Positions 10,278-18,526 of a DNA stretch of 64,000 bases are shown here, piece after piece. Source of the DNA: Anaerobiospirillum succiniciproducens DSM 6400. Lineage in GTDB: Bacteria > Pseudomonadota > Gammaproteobacteria > Enterobacterales > Succinivibrionaceae. The translations under genes and the position numbers were made by a program. Each line of letters starts with the position of its first letter. Positions within the stretch are counted from its first letter, which is position 1. Where the stretch lies: positions 29,534 through 93,533 of the forward strand of contig NZ_AXWV01000013.1 of the NCBI RefSeq assembly GCF_000482845.1, written 5' to 3'. The notes below the pieces were generated by a model. The model did no database searches, was not told where the DNA came from, and saw nothing but the letters and a program-made list of their open reading frames with translations.

Positions 10278-10323
10278 CCATTCTCTTAGCCGCCCAAACT
10301 CCATTCTCTTACCCGCGCCAAAT
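10278..10323. repeat. Two-copy 23-bp direct repeat
   Basis: CCATTCTCTTA begins at 10278 and again at 10301, with similar trailing sequence (CCGCCCAAA / CCGCGCCAAA) and a similar CCAAAT just before the first copy. The role is unknown; it could be a duplicated binding site or chance. Confidence 0.5.
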
Positions 10324-10874
10324 GAGATAAGCACGCTGTTTATCCTTCCTCAACTCTCTGTACTAAAAAGATGCTTAACGCTCTAACTTGGAACAGTGTT
10401 TAGCTACAAGTAGAAAAAGTGCATTGATGTAGATCAAAGATCTTGGGCGTTTTTGCACTATTACGATACATTTTTCTCAAGGACGCTAATAAACAAGCGC
10501 TAATCGCACTATAATGAGCACACTTTTGTACATAGCTATGATGCTCAACACGACCTAAAGTCGCATCCACGATTGCTATTTTGATTTATAGCAGTTGCAG
10601 ATGATCTCGTTACCATCTATTAAGCCATGTGCAATACACTCATTTATCAGCAGCTTTTACAGCAAAACCATGTCTACAAAGACATGCAGCTGTGATCTTA
10701 TGCTGTTGCAGCCATGGTAAGAACTTGCACGAAGCTATCCATTAGCAACTTACTTTTACTTACACCATGAAGCTGCACTCAAGCGCAGACATGCAAGCTT
10801 TAAAGCACTTGTCGGTCTTTATCTGCTTAGTATGTCGCACCCTGATGATGCGCCTACACTCGTACGTAGGGCCT

Positions 10875-11015
10875 CGGGGTTGCTTAAGGAAAAATCTTAT
10901 CTCAGGCGTTTATCTGTCTTAGTTAGCTTGAGCAAATACTACTTAGATAGATAAGGAACCCCCGTCACTAACTATGGCTAAATCTTTAAGGGGATTCTGA
11001 CAAGCAACGTTGCTT
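10875..11015 (+). promoter_or_regulatory. Candidate structured 5' leader of sstT with alternative pairings
   Basis: CGGGGTT (10875-10881) can pair with AACCCCCG (10957-10964), and inside it CTTATCT (10896-10902) pairs with AGATAAG (10949-10955). The same AACCCCC can instead pair with GGGGATT (10990-10996). A perfect 14-bp palindrome (AAGCAACGTTGCTT) follows at 11002-11015. Mutually exclusive stems about 165 nt before a transporter start suggest an attenuator or riboswitch. I could not match it to a known class, and chance pairing is possible. Confidence 0.35.
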
Positions 11016-11161
11016 TAACAAAGCATTGCCTTAGCGACAGCCGCTGGTGTGACTGCAAAGGCAAGTTACTTTGCATAAGAACGATGATTGTTCATGCCAA
11101 GGTATAACCTTAAGATCTTAAATGATCTTCTGGGATAGATTTCTTTCGGAGTTATTCCATC

Positions 11162-12424
11162 ATGTTAGAACCGGTAAACCCAAAATCACCTCTAGCCAAT
11201 GCTCTAAATCGCGTCCCATTCATTTTGCAGATCATTCTTGGTCTCATCATGGGTGTTATCTTAGCCCTCATTTATCCTAACGATCACGCCATCATCCCAA
11301 TGCTTGGCACCCTCTTTGTTAAGGCACTGAAGGCTGTAGCACCTCTGTTAGTTTTCGTACTGGTTGCAGCAGCTATTGCTCGTCACCAGTCAGGTACCAA
11401 GGCTAACATTCGTCCTATTATCATGCTCTACTTTGTGTCTATGCTGATTTCTGCCAGCTTAGCACTGTTCATGAGCTACACTTTCCCATCTCACTTCGCC
11501 ATCTTAGAACAGTTTGATGACACCCTCTCTACTCCACAAGGCGTAGGTGAAGTGCTGTCAAACTTCGTAAATCAGGCAGTTGAGAACCCATTCACTGCAT
11601 TAATGAATGGTAACTACATTGCAATTCTGATTTGGGCTATCGGTTTAGGTTTAGCTTTCCGTGCAGCACACGACAACACCAAGCGTGTTTTAGAAGACTT
11701 AGCTCAGTCTGTTTCCGCTGTTGTTCGCATGGTTATACGCTTTGCTCCTTTAGGCGTTATGGGTCTGGTATATAACTCCACCACTCAGCCTGGCGGTTTT
11801 GCTAACCTGCTCAACTACGTACACGTAGTAGTTGTTTTAGTTGCAACTATGCTTCTGATTGCTTTTGTATTCAACGCAATCTTAGTATTTGCTGTAACTC
11901 GTGAGAACCCATACCCTCTCATCTTCAAGACCACTGCTAAGTCAGGTATTACTGCATTCTTCACCCGTTCATCAGCTGCTAACCTTCCAGTTAACATGGC
12001 TTTATGTGAAGAGATGAAGTTACCTAAGGAAACCTACTCTATTTCTATTCCTTTAGGCTGCTCCATCAACATGTCTGGTGCTGGTGTAACCATCGTTATT
12101 ATGACTATGGCTGCAGTTAACACCTTAGGCATTCACACCGATGTTTGGTCTGCACTGCTCATGTGTATCGTATCTGTACTGTGTGCTTGCGGATCCTCTG
12201 GTGTTGCTGGTGGTTCCTTAATGCTTATTCCACTTGCTTGCTCCATCTTCGGTATTCCTAACGATGTTGCTATGCAGGTTGTTGGTATTGGCTTTATCAT
12301 CGGCGTGATTCAGGATTCAACTGAGACTGCCTTAAACTCCTGCACCGACGTTCTGTTCACCGCAGCAGCTTGCCGCCGTGCCGAGCGTCTTGAGAAGTTA
12401 GCCGCTGCCAAGCAGTCAGCCTAA
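11162..12424 (+). CDS. sstT: Sodium-dependent serine/threonine transporter SstT
   Basis: SstT is an inner-membrane Na+ symporter of the dicarboxylate/amino acid:cation symporter family that imports serine and threonine. The 420-residue length matches E. coli SstT. The sequence keeps the family blocks: GTLFVKALKAVAPLLVFVLV, NYIAILIWAIGLG, the serine-rich re-entrant loop FFTRSSAANLPVNMALCEEM, GCSINMSGAGVTI, and the C-terminal IGVIQDSTETALNSCTDVLFTAA. Eight to nine hydrophobic segments are visible. ATG at 11162 follows CGGAG. Codon use is biased to one set of codons, as expected for a well-expressed gene. It stands alone, preceded by a possibly structured leader and followed by a strong terminator. 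Confidence 0.95.
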   Translation: MLEPVNPKSPLANALNRVPFILQIILGLIMGVILALIYPNDHAIIPMLGTLFVKALKAVAPLLVFVLVAAAIARHQSGTKANIRPIIMLYFVSMLISASLALFMSYTFPSHFAILEQFDDTLSTPQGVGEVLSNFVNQAVENPFTALMNGNYIAILIWAIGLGLAFRAAHDNTKRVLEDLAQSVSAVVRMVIRFAPLGVMGLVYNSTTQPGGFANLLNYVHVVVVLVATMLLIAFVFNAILVFAVTRENPYPLIFKTTAKSGITAFFTRSSAANLPVNMALCEEMKLPKETYSISIPLGCSINMSGAGVTIVIMTMAAVNTLGIHTDVWSALLMCIVSVLCACGSSGVAGGSLMLIPLACSIFGIPNDVAMQVVGIGFIIGVIQDSTETALNSCTDVLFTAAACRRAERLEKLAAAKQSA

Positions 12425-12902
12425 TTCACAAAACAATACCAGCGTGGCTCTTTATCCATAGCCACCAACAGGGAGATCAAAGCGCATCTCCCTTAAAAAA
12501 GGGGAGAGGCCCATCAGCTTCTCCCCATTTTTTTGCCCCAACAAATAATCACATCCACAGCAAGTGCCGTATCAAAGCACAATTAGCTAAGCGCCAAGCA
12601 CTCACACTCTACTTCCACAAAAGATCATCTCGACGAAGATAATCAAGCACCTTATCGATACTCTATACTGCTTATGAGCCATCATACAGACAAAGATATG
12701 TGACTTAACAATCAATTTGCGACGAATTTAAGGGCAATTAAGCGTCAGGGCCGCCAAGATGCCTTGTCAGTAAGTTCTAATCACTGGCAAAATGATTTAT
12801 GCTCTAATAATGTTTGTCAAAATATTTAGAGCTTGATTTCTAAATTGCGAGCTAGGCCTGTGAGGCTGTTTTTAGTGTTGTTTTATTTGCAGGAGGCTTT
12901 TC
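12425..12902. other. Intergenic region between sstT and hemH
   Basis: Besides the terminator (12501-12534), two more short hairpins lie just upstream of it: GTGGCT/AGCCAC (12444-12465) and GGGAGAT/ATCTCCC (12471-12492). The remaining ~350 bp show nothing recognisable apart from the AGGAGG ribosome site of hemH. Confidence 0.5.
12501..12534 (+). terminator. Rho-independent terminator after sstT
   Basis: GGGGAGA pairs with TCTCCCC across a 12-nt loop, preceded by AAAAAA and followed by ATTTTTTT. It lies 77 bp after the sstT stop. Confidence 0.85.
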
Positions 12903-14024
12903 ATGTTGCATGCAGTGGTGCTCTACTCGGTGGGTTCTCCTGAGAAAGCTGATGTTGAAAGCCTGAAGAGCTTCTTAAAAAACTTCCTCTCTGACAAGTT
13001 AGTGGTAAGAATCCCACGCTTTATCTGGCAGCCAGTTCTGCGCTCATTCATTTTAAGATCACGACCTGAGCGCATGGTATCTCGCTACAAGCAGATCTTT
13101 ATTGAAGAGCACAATCCTTACCTCATCTCAATGAGCCGCCTTGCCTATCGTCTTGAGTGCGCACTCAATCAGAACTGCAATGATCCTTTCGACGATGAGA
13201 AGTTTGAAAGCACTCAGTTACATGAGCTGCAAGTTCACGCTCAAAAGGAAAACTCAACATCCCCAACTACTGAAAAGTTTGTGGTGCGTAACGCCTTTGC
13301 ATATGCTGGTAAGAACTTAGAGAAAGTAGTTAAAGACTGTGTTGAATTAGGTGCCCAAAAGGTTACCTTAATCCCTCTTTTCCCGCAGTACAGCGACACC
13401 ACCACTAAACGCCCTGCTATGGAGCTAGCAAAGATCAAGCAAAGCTACAAAGATGTGGAATTTGCTATGGTGAGAAGCTTCCCTGATGATAAAGAGTACA
13501 TTGAGGCGATCACCGAAAGCATCAAGCCAATGCTCAATGAGCTGCTCTTTAGCATTAAGCGAAAGAAAGACGAAGTAGAAGATGTTAATAGCATCATGAA
13601 GCGTGGTAAAGCACACGTACTTATCACCTTCCACAGCTTGCCTCAAAGCTATATCAAACTTGGTGATCCATACTTAAATGAGGTTGAGGCTACCACCAAA
13701 GCTCTCGTTGCATCATTAGGCTTAGATGAAGAAAACATCTCCATTGCTTATCAAAGCAAGATGGGTCCAATGAGCTGGCTTAAGCCTGATATTGAAGATG
13801 AAGTTGAGCGCTTATTAGATAATGGCATCTCAAGGCTCTTAGTCGTTGCTCCAGGATTCTCCATTGATTGTCTTGAGACTCTTTACGATATCGACATCAA
13901 TCTGCGTGAGCGCTTCTTATCCTTAGGCGGCGATAGCTTCTTGTACGTACCTGCATTGAACCACTCAAAAAGCCACATCAAGCTGCTGAGCTCTTTAGTG
14001 CGCAATAATGCCAAAGCGCTCTAA
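12903..14024 (+). CDS. hemH: Divergent ferrochelatase (HemH-like)
   Basis: Ferrochelatase inserts Fe2+ into protoporphyrin IX, the last step of protohaem synthesis. The family is recognisable from LIPLFPQYSDTTT, from ITFHSLPQSY...GDPY with the catalytic His at residue ~244, and from PGFSIDCLETLYDI with the conserved Glu at ~325. The opening VVLYSVGSP corresponds to the usual LLNLGTP. It is divergent: FHSLP replaces the common FHGLP, and the normally well conserved RYG-type motif reads RNAFAYAG after a spacer of about 35 residues rich in Glu and Ser. At 373 residues it is longer than E. coli HemH (320). A perfect AGGAGG precedes the ATG. Genes for a LysE-type exporter and an MBL hydrolase follow on the same strand and may be co-transcribed. 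No other haem gene is present here. Confidence 0.85.
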   Translation: MLHAVVLYSVGSPEKADVESLKSFLKNFLSDKLVVRIPRFIWQPVLRSFILRSRPERMVSRYKQIFIEEHNPYLISMSRLAYRLECALNQNCNDPFDDEKFESTQLHELQVHAQKENSTSPTTEKFVVRNAFAYAGKNLEKVVKDCVELGAQKVTLIPLFPQYSDTTTKRPAMELAKIKQSYKDVEFAMVRSFPDDKEYIEAITESIKPMLNELLFSIKRKKDEVEDVNSIMKRGKAHVLITFHSLPQSYIKLGDPYLNEVEATTKALVASLGLDEENISIAYQSKMGPMSWLKPDIEDEVERLLDNGISRLLVVAPGFSIDCLETLYDIDINLRERFLSLGGDSFLYVPALNHSKSHIKLLSSLVRNNAKAL

Positions 14025-14068
14025 GCAACTATTAAAAATGCAAAAGAACTTGAAGAAACGCCCATAAA

Positions 14069-14797
14069 ATGTCTCTTGCAGCCTTACTTTCATTCACGCT
14101 GAGCGCCCTTATCCTGGCAATAGCACCAGGTCCAGACAATATCTTTGTGCTGACGCAAAGCGCCATGCATGGCTACAAAAAAGGCCTAGCTGTTGTCATT
14201 GGCTTAACCATAGGCATCTGCATACAATCTTTTTGCATGGTTGCAGGCATCACCGCTCTATTCATTGCAATACCAGCTCTAGTCACCATCCTCAAGACCA
14301 TTGGTGCGCTCTACCTTAGCTATTTATGCGTCAAAGCCACCCAAGGCTTTATCAAGCGCTACAAAACATCGGCTGCTGTAAATGACAAACAAGTAGATAC
14401 AAACACAAGCGCTCAAGACGTATACTCTCAAGAAGCTACAACATCTAAAGACCAAGATCGTAGCAAGAATCAAGATAACAGCATCCTAAACTTTAAGATG
14501 ATTCGTCGCGGTATCATCATGAACTGCACGAATCCTAAAGTTCAGCTGTTTTTCTTGTCTTTCTTTACACAGTTTCTACCTCAAGGCCTAGGTCAGTATG
14601 AGTTCATGTTCTACATGTCCATTATGGGACTTATCATGGCTATGAGTACCTTTGTTGTCTTTGGTAGTATTGCGATCTTTGCAGGTAAACTTGCTGAGCA
14701 GTTTAAAACCAGGCTCTTTAACCTGATTCTTGATGGATCTGCAGCTTTGATCTTTGCAGCTCTAGCTCTGTACACTCTAGCATCAGAGTTTCTCTAA
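14069..14797 (+). CDS. LysE/RhtB-family amino acid exporter
   Basis: This is a small inner-membrane translocator of the LysE/RhtB family, which exports amino acids such as homoserine, threonine or lysine. The family hallmark is the N-terminal APGPDNIFVLTQS motif after the first helix, then a glycine-rich helix (KGLAVVIGLTIGI) and IGALYLSYLCVKA. About six membrane segments are visible. The cytoplasmic loop between helices 3 and 4 (residues ~105-150) is longer than usual and polar (Gln, Asp, Ser and Thr), another case of added low-complexity sequence. It starts 44 bp after hemH with only a weak ribosome site. The substrate cannot be told from the sequence. Confidence 0.85.
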   Translation: MSLAALLSFTLSALILAIAPGPDNIFVLTQSAMHGYKKGLAVVIGLTIGICIQSFCMVAGITALFIAIPALVTILKTIGALYLSYLCVKATQGFIKRYKTSAAVNDKQVDTNTSAQDVYSQEATTSKDQDRSKNQDNSILNFKMIRRGIIMNCTNPKVQLFFLSFFTQFLPQGLGQYEFMFYMSIMGLIMAMSTFVVFGSIAIFAGKLAEQFKTRLFNLILDGSAALIFAALALYTLASEFL

Positions 14798-14892
14798 TCA
14801 AAAGAGCAAAAGCCTAAAGCAAGATCACCAAAAGATGCCACCAAAGCCACACAAGGCTATTTTGACTTACTAAAACCAAAGAATTGTTGCTT

Positions 14893-15696
14893 ATGGCTAA
14901 AATCACTATATTAGGTACAGGCGATGCCTTTGTAACCCATTGCTATAACACTTGCTATACCATCGAAACAGACAAGGGCATGATGCTAGTTGACGCAGGC
15001 GGCGGCAACGGTATTTTGGCCCAATTTGAAAAAGCCAAAATTGATCTGAGCAAGATTCAAGACATGTTTGTGACCCATGCTCACACCGACCACATTCTCG
15101 GTACTATCTGGGTTATCCGTAGAGTCATGATGCTCATGAACTCAGGCAAATACACTGGCACTTTCAATGTCTACGGTCATGACAAAGTCATCAATGTAAT
15201 CGACACCATCTGTCGACTTACCCTCAAGGCAAAAGATCTCAAGCACTTAGGCAGTGGCGTAATTCTCAACGAAATTACCGATGGTCAAAAGATTCAAGCT
15301 GCAGGCATGGAGCTTACCTGCTTTGATATTCATAGTCCTAAAGAAAAACAATTTGGCTATAGCGCGATATTGCCTAATGGCAAGTGCTTAGTATGCCTAG
15401 GCGATGAGCCTTACAACTCAACTGTTGAGGCATACGCAAAAGGTGCCGACTATCTCATGCACGAGGCCTTCTGCCTTTACGACGATCGTGAGATCTACAA
15501 ACCTTACGAGAAAAATCATAGCACCGCTCTCGATGCAGGCAAAAATGCAGCAGCTCTTGGCGTGTCTACTCTTATTATGTACCACACCGAAGATCACACT
15601 CTAAGCACTCGCAAACAAACCTACAGCGCCGAGGCAGCCACAGTCTTTAACGGACAAATTCTCGTCCCTGATGACCTCGAGATCATTGAGCTCTAG
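14893..15696 (+). CDS. MBL-fold metallo-hydrolase, RNase Z-like arrangement
   Basis: The metallo-beta-lactamase fold is clear. The metal-binding THAHTDH motif is at residues ~60-66, preceded by the LVDAGGG strand. Further candidate metal ligands are the Asp of LGDEPYN (residues ~174-175) and the His of LIMYHTEDH near the C-terminus. The overall arrangement resembles ribonuclease Z/ElaC-like and other small hydrolases, but no exosite insertion that would mark a tRNA 3'-processing enzyme is obvious. The substrate is unknown. I use the ATG at 14893; a frame opening at a TTG at 14884 would add three residues. Shine-Dalgarno sequence is weak. It lies 95 bp after the LysE-type gene, possibly in the same transcript, and converges with the DUF1810 gene. 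Confidence 0.8.
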   Translation: MAKITILGTGDAFVTHCYNTCYTIETDKGMMLVDAGGGNGILAQFEKAKIDLSKIQDMFVTHAHTDHILGTIWVIRRVMMLMNSGKYTGTFNVYGHDKVINVIDTICRLTLKAKDLKHLGSGVILNEITDGQKIQAAGMELTCFDIHSPKEKQFGYSAILPNGKCLVCLGDEPYNSTVEAYAKGADYLMHEAFCLYDDREIYKPYEKNHSTALDAGKNAAALGVSTLIMYHTEDHTLSTRKQTYSAEAATVFNGQILVPDDLEIIEL

Positions 15697-15738
15697 CCCT
15701 CACAGCATATCAACAAGCTGCAGTCACTTCATGAGCTC

Positions 15739-15774
15739 AGACCTAGCCTTAGCCACCGACTAAGGCTAAGGTCT
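15739..15774. other. Long inverted repeat overlapping the 3' end of the DUF1810 gene
   Basis: AGACCTAGCCTTAG pairs with CTAAGGCTAAGGTCT with one bulged A across a 7-nt loop. It sits between two convergent genes and covers the DUF1810 stop codon at 15749. There is no T-run, so it is not a classic terminator, but it may end or protect both transcripts. Confidence 0.6.
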
Positions 15775-16171
15775 GCAAATCCCTCTCATCATTATAGAAA
15801 GTCTCAAGCACCTGCCTAAAGACATCATCTGGCGACACCGCATCAAATAATGTCATACACGAGCACACTTTAAGTGTATCTATTGCACCCAAGATACTTA
15901 ACACATCTTTACTCTTATGCATCAGCAAGGCCTCAGCAATTTGGCGCAATCTCTTTCCTAAAATGGGATGAGCAAGATAAGCCCTGGCCTCATCAAGACA
16001 GCTAATTCCGTAAAAACGCGCATTGTAGCTAAAGCCTAAAGATGCCATTTGCGGAAACACAAACCAAATCCAGTGCGACCGCTTGCAGCCTTCCCGAATC
16101 TCGCGCAACGCAACATCGTATTCTGACTTTTGAGCCTCAACAAAACGCTCAAGATTATACGTATCACACAT
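15749..16171 (-). CDS. DUF1810 family protein
   Basis: A small soluble protein (140 aa) that matches the DUF1810 pattern from end to end: LERFVEAQ near the N-terminus, then REGCKRSHWIWFVFPQ, ARFYGISCLDEARAYLAHPILGKRL and LKVCSCMTLFDAVSP. The biochemical role of the family is not established, so I assign none. Length is as usual for the family. The ATG at 16171 is well supported by GGGGAG 5 nt upstream. The 3' end overlaps a long inverted repeat. It is convergent with the MBL-fold gene and divergent from the flagellin cluster. Confidence 0.85.
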   Translation of the reverse strand: MCDTYNLERFVEAQKSEYDVALREIREGCKRSHWIWFVFPQMASLGFSYNARFYGISCLDEARAYLAHPILGKRLRQIAEALLMHKSKDVLSILGAIDTLKVCSCMTLFDAVSPDDVFRQVLETFYNDERDLQTLALVGG

Positions 16172-16433
16172 ACATCTCCCCTTTCAATCTAAAGAGCCCG
16201 AACTTATGCAGTTTAGCAGCTCTCGGCTACATACATGCAGCAGTACCAAAATATAAGATGCGCAAGCATTTCTAAAGTTAATGAATTTTTACAAAATATA
16301 ACTAAATCATAATAAGTCGTTATACAAAGTGTAAGGGCATGCATCTAATGTCAGCCCATACAGCGAGTCAGATCTGGTACGCCTCAAATGGCTGCCGTGC
16401 TACACGCTCTAGCTATTAAGAGGAATATCAATC

Positions 16434-17405
16434 ATGGCAGTATATGTAAACACAAACTACAGCGCTCTTCAGGGCCAGCGCTACTTAGGTAATGTCCAAA
16501 ACTCCTTAACTACTACCTACCAGCGCTTATCTAGCGGTATGAGGATCAATAGCGCCAAAGATGACGCTGCCGGCCTCCAGATCGCTGACCGCTTAACAAG
16601 CCAGATTAATGGCCTCAACCAGGGTAACCGTAACGCATCAGACGGTATCGCACTTGCTCAGACTGCAGAATCTGCAATGGATGAAATTTCATCTATGATG
16701 CAGAAGATCCGTACTTTAGCTGTTCAAGCTAATAACGGCACCAATACCATGGAAGACAAGAAGGCTTTATCTAAGGAAGCTACTGCATTAGCTACTGAGA
16801 TCAATAGAATTTCAAAGCAAACAACTTTTGCTGGCAAAACTATTCTTCAGGGCTACCAGACAAACTCAATCGTTGCAAAACCTGGTGCAGGTGTTGGCGG
16901 TGGTCAAGCTCCAGCAGACGGTGATCCTCAATCTATGACTTTACAGGTTGGAAGCAACAAGGGTGACACCATCACTTTCCAGCTTGGCAATATGATGTTC
17001 TCCAAAGTTGGTGAGGCTTCTAAAATTAATGGCGCAAACAATATCGATGCCGTAATCAAAGACGCTACCACTGCATTTGGTAAAGCAGCCGGTGATGCAA
17101 TCACTGTGAACTTTTCTGTTGCAGATGCTCCAGCTAGTATCATTGAATATATGGATAAGATGATTGGCTACGTTGATGGTCAGCGTGCCGATTTAGGCGC
17201 GATCCAGAACCGTCTTGAGTCATCTATCCGCAACCAGTCTAACGTTGCTGCTAATGAGGCTGATGCTCGCTCACGTATCCGTGATGCTGACTTTGCTGAA
17301 GAGTCTGCAAACTTATCCCAGCAGTCCATCATTCAACAAGCTGCTGCTTCCATGCTGATGCAGGCTAACACCCGTCCTCAGCTTGGCCTGAGCTTATTAG
17401 GTTAG
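16434..17405 (+). CDS. fliC: Flagellin, first of a tandem pair
   Basis: Structural subunit of the flagellar filament, exported by the flagellar type III system. The conserved D0/D1 halves are complete: residues ~1-130 carry LSSGMRINSAKDDAAGLQIADR and KIRTLAVQANNGTNT, and ~240-323 end in MLMQANTRPQLGLSLLG. The middle (~140-235) is short and variable, so the surface D2/D3 domains are minimal. No signal peptide, as expected. It lies 15 bp upstream of a second flagellin gene; the first ~78 and last ~80 residues of the two proteins are identical, and only the central part differs. GAGGAA precedes the ATG. I could not identify a sigma-28 promoter with confidence. Confidence 0.95.
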   Translation: MAVYVNTNYSALQGQRYLGNVQNSLTTTYQRLSSGMRINSAKDDAAGLQIADRLTSQINGLNQGNRNASDGIALAQTAESAMDEISSMMQKIRTLAVQANNGTNTMEDKKALSKEATALATEINRISKQTTFAGKTILQGYQTNSIVAKPGAGVGGGQAPADGDPQSMTLQVGSNKGDTITFQLGNMMFSKVGEASKINGANNIDAVIKDATTAFGKAAGDAITVNFSVADAPASIIEYMDKMIGYVDGQRADLGAIQNRLESSIRNQSNVAANEADARSRIRDADFAEESANLSQQSIIQQAAASMLMQANTRPQLGLSLLG

Positions 17406-17420
17406 TCGGAGGATAATCAC

Positions 17421-18380
17421 ATGGCAGTATATGTAAACACAAACTACAGCGCTCTTCAGGGCCAGCGCTACTTAGGTAATGTCCAGAATTCCTTGACGAC
17501 TACCTATCAAAGGCTATCTAGCGGCATGAGGATCAATAGCGCCAAAGACGACGCTGCAGGCCTCCAGATCGCTGATCGCTTAACAAGCCAGATTAATGGC
17601 CTTAACCAAGGCAACCGCAACGCATCTGATGGTATCGCTTTAGCTCAGACAGCTGAGGCAGGCATGGACGAAATCACTGGCATGCTTCAGAAGATCCGTA
17701 CGCTCGCTGTTCAGGCCAACAACGGTACTAACACTTTAGACGACCGTAAGGCTCTTGCTAAGGAAGCATCTTCTTTAGCAACTGAGATCAGCCGTATTGC
17801 AATGCAGACTACATTTGCAGGCAAAACCATCTTAAACGGCAAGCAAACAAACTCTATTGATCCAGCAGCTGGTGGTGGTGGTGCTAATCCTGGTCAGGGC
17901 GTAGGTGATCCACAAAGCATTACTTTACAAGTTGGTTCCAACAAGGGTGATACTATTGCCTTCAATCTAGTGAACCTGCAGTTCTCAGCTGCGGCAAAAG
18001 GTGCTGGTATTGCGGAAGCTGAATTTGTTGCAAATGCAAATGATAAGTCTTTCGTGAAAGGAACTGGCGGTGCTATCACTGTAAACTTTAGCACTGCTGC
18101 ATCCGTCAATAATATTATTGGATTCATGGATCAGATGATTGGTTACGTTGATGGTCAGCGTGCCGATTTGGGCGCGATCCAGAACCGTCTTGAGAGCTCT
18201 ATCCGCAACCAGTCTAATGTTGCTGCTAATGAGGCTGATGCTCGCTCACGTATTCGTGATGCTGATTTTGCTGAAGAGTCTGCAAACCTGTCTCAGCAGT
18301 CCATCATTCAGCAAGCAGCTGCTTCCATGCTGATGCAAGCTAATACCCGTCCACAGCTGGGCTTAAGCCTGCTTGGCTAA
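17421..18380 (+). CDS. fliC: Flagellin, second of a tandem pair
   Basis: Filament subunit of 319 residues, paralogous to the upstream flagellin. The N-terminal ~78 and C-terminal ~80 residues are identical to it, while residues ~78-235 diverge, mainly in the Gly/Ala-rich centre (residues ~150-210). Synonymous differences exist inside the identical parts (for example at 17486-17520), so the copies are not a fresh duplication. Purifying selection or repeated gene conversion has kept the ends alike. CGGAGGA precedes the ATG, a stronger ribosome site than that of the first copy. The strong terminator at 18410 closes the pair, which is probably one transcript. Confidence 0.95.
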   Translation: MAVYVNTNYSALQGQRYLGNVQNSLTTTYQRLSSGMRINSAKDDAAGLQIADRLTSQINGLNQGNRNASDGIALAQTAEAGMDEITGMLQKIRTLAVQANNGTNTLDDRKALAKEASSLATEISRIAMQTTFAGKTILNGKQTNSIDPAAGGGGANPGQGVGDPQSITLQVGSNKGDTIAFNLVNLQFSAAAKGAGIAEAEFVANANDKSFVKGTGGAITVNFSTAASVNNIIGFMDQMIGYVDGQRADLGAIQNRLESSIRNQSNVAANEADARSRIRDADFAEESANLSQQSIIQQAAASMLMQANTRPQLGLSLLG

Positions 18381-18409
18381 AACAGTATTGTTGTTTTCTC
18401 ATTAAAAAT

Positions 18410-18443
18410 GGCTCTGGTGCTGTTTAGCGCCAGGGCCTTTTTT
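18410..18443 (+). terminator. Rho-independent terminator after the flagellin pair
   Basis: An 11-bp stem (GGCTCTGGTGC with GCGCCAGGGCC, two G-U pairs in RNA) with a 6-nt loop, followed by TTTTTT. It lies 30 bp after the second flagellin. Confidence 0.9.
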
Positions 18444-18526
18444 ATGTCGTTTTGCTAACTTTGTTTTGACATTAGCGGCATTAGCCGATGGGGAATCGGC
18501 TATGTGCAGTTAATTTGTTTTTTTGG

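Larger units (their letters stand above)
9399..11161. other. Long non-coding stretch between jetA and sstT
   Basis: This 1.76-kb divergent region has no frame I believe codes for protein, and I found no tRNA- or rRNA-like segment. On the minus strand an extended -10 (TGCTATAAT, plus coordinates 10121-10129) could serve jetA, but it lies about 720 bp upstream and has no clear -35. A 23-bp direct repeat (10278-10323) and the sstT leader (10875-11015) are listed separately. The length is unusual for this compact stretch of chromosome; a small RNA or decayed gene could be hidden here. Confidence 0.5.

Noticed and set aside
15739..15774. Intrinsic terminator for DUF1810
   Set aside because: Strong stem but no T-run on either strand; reported only as an inverted repeat.
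16260..16433. Sigma-28 flagellar promoter
   Set aside because: TAAAGTTA occurs near 16273, but no GCCGATAA-like -10 lies at the right distance.
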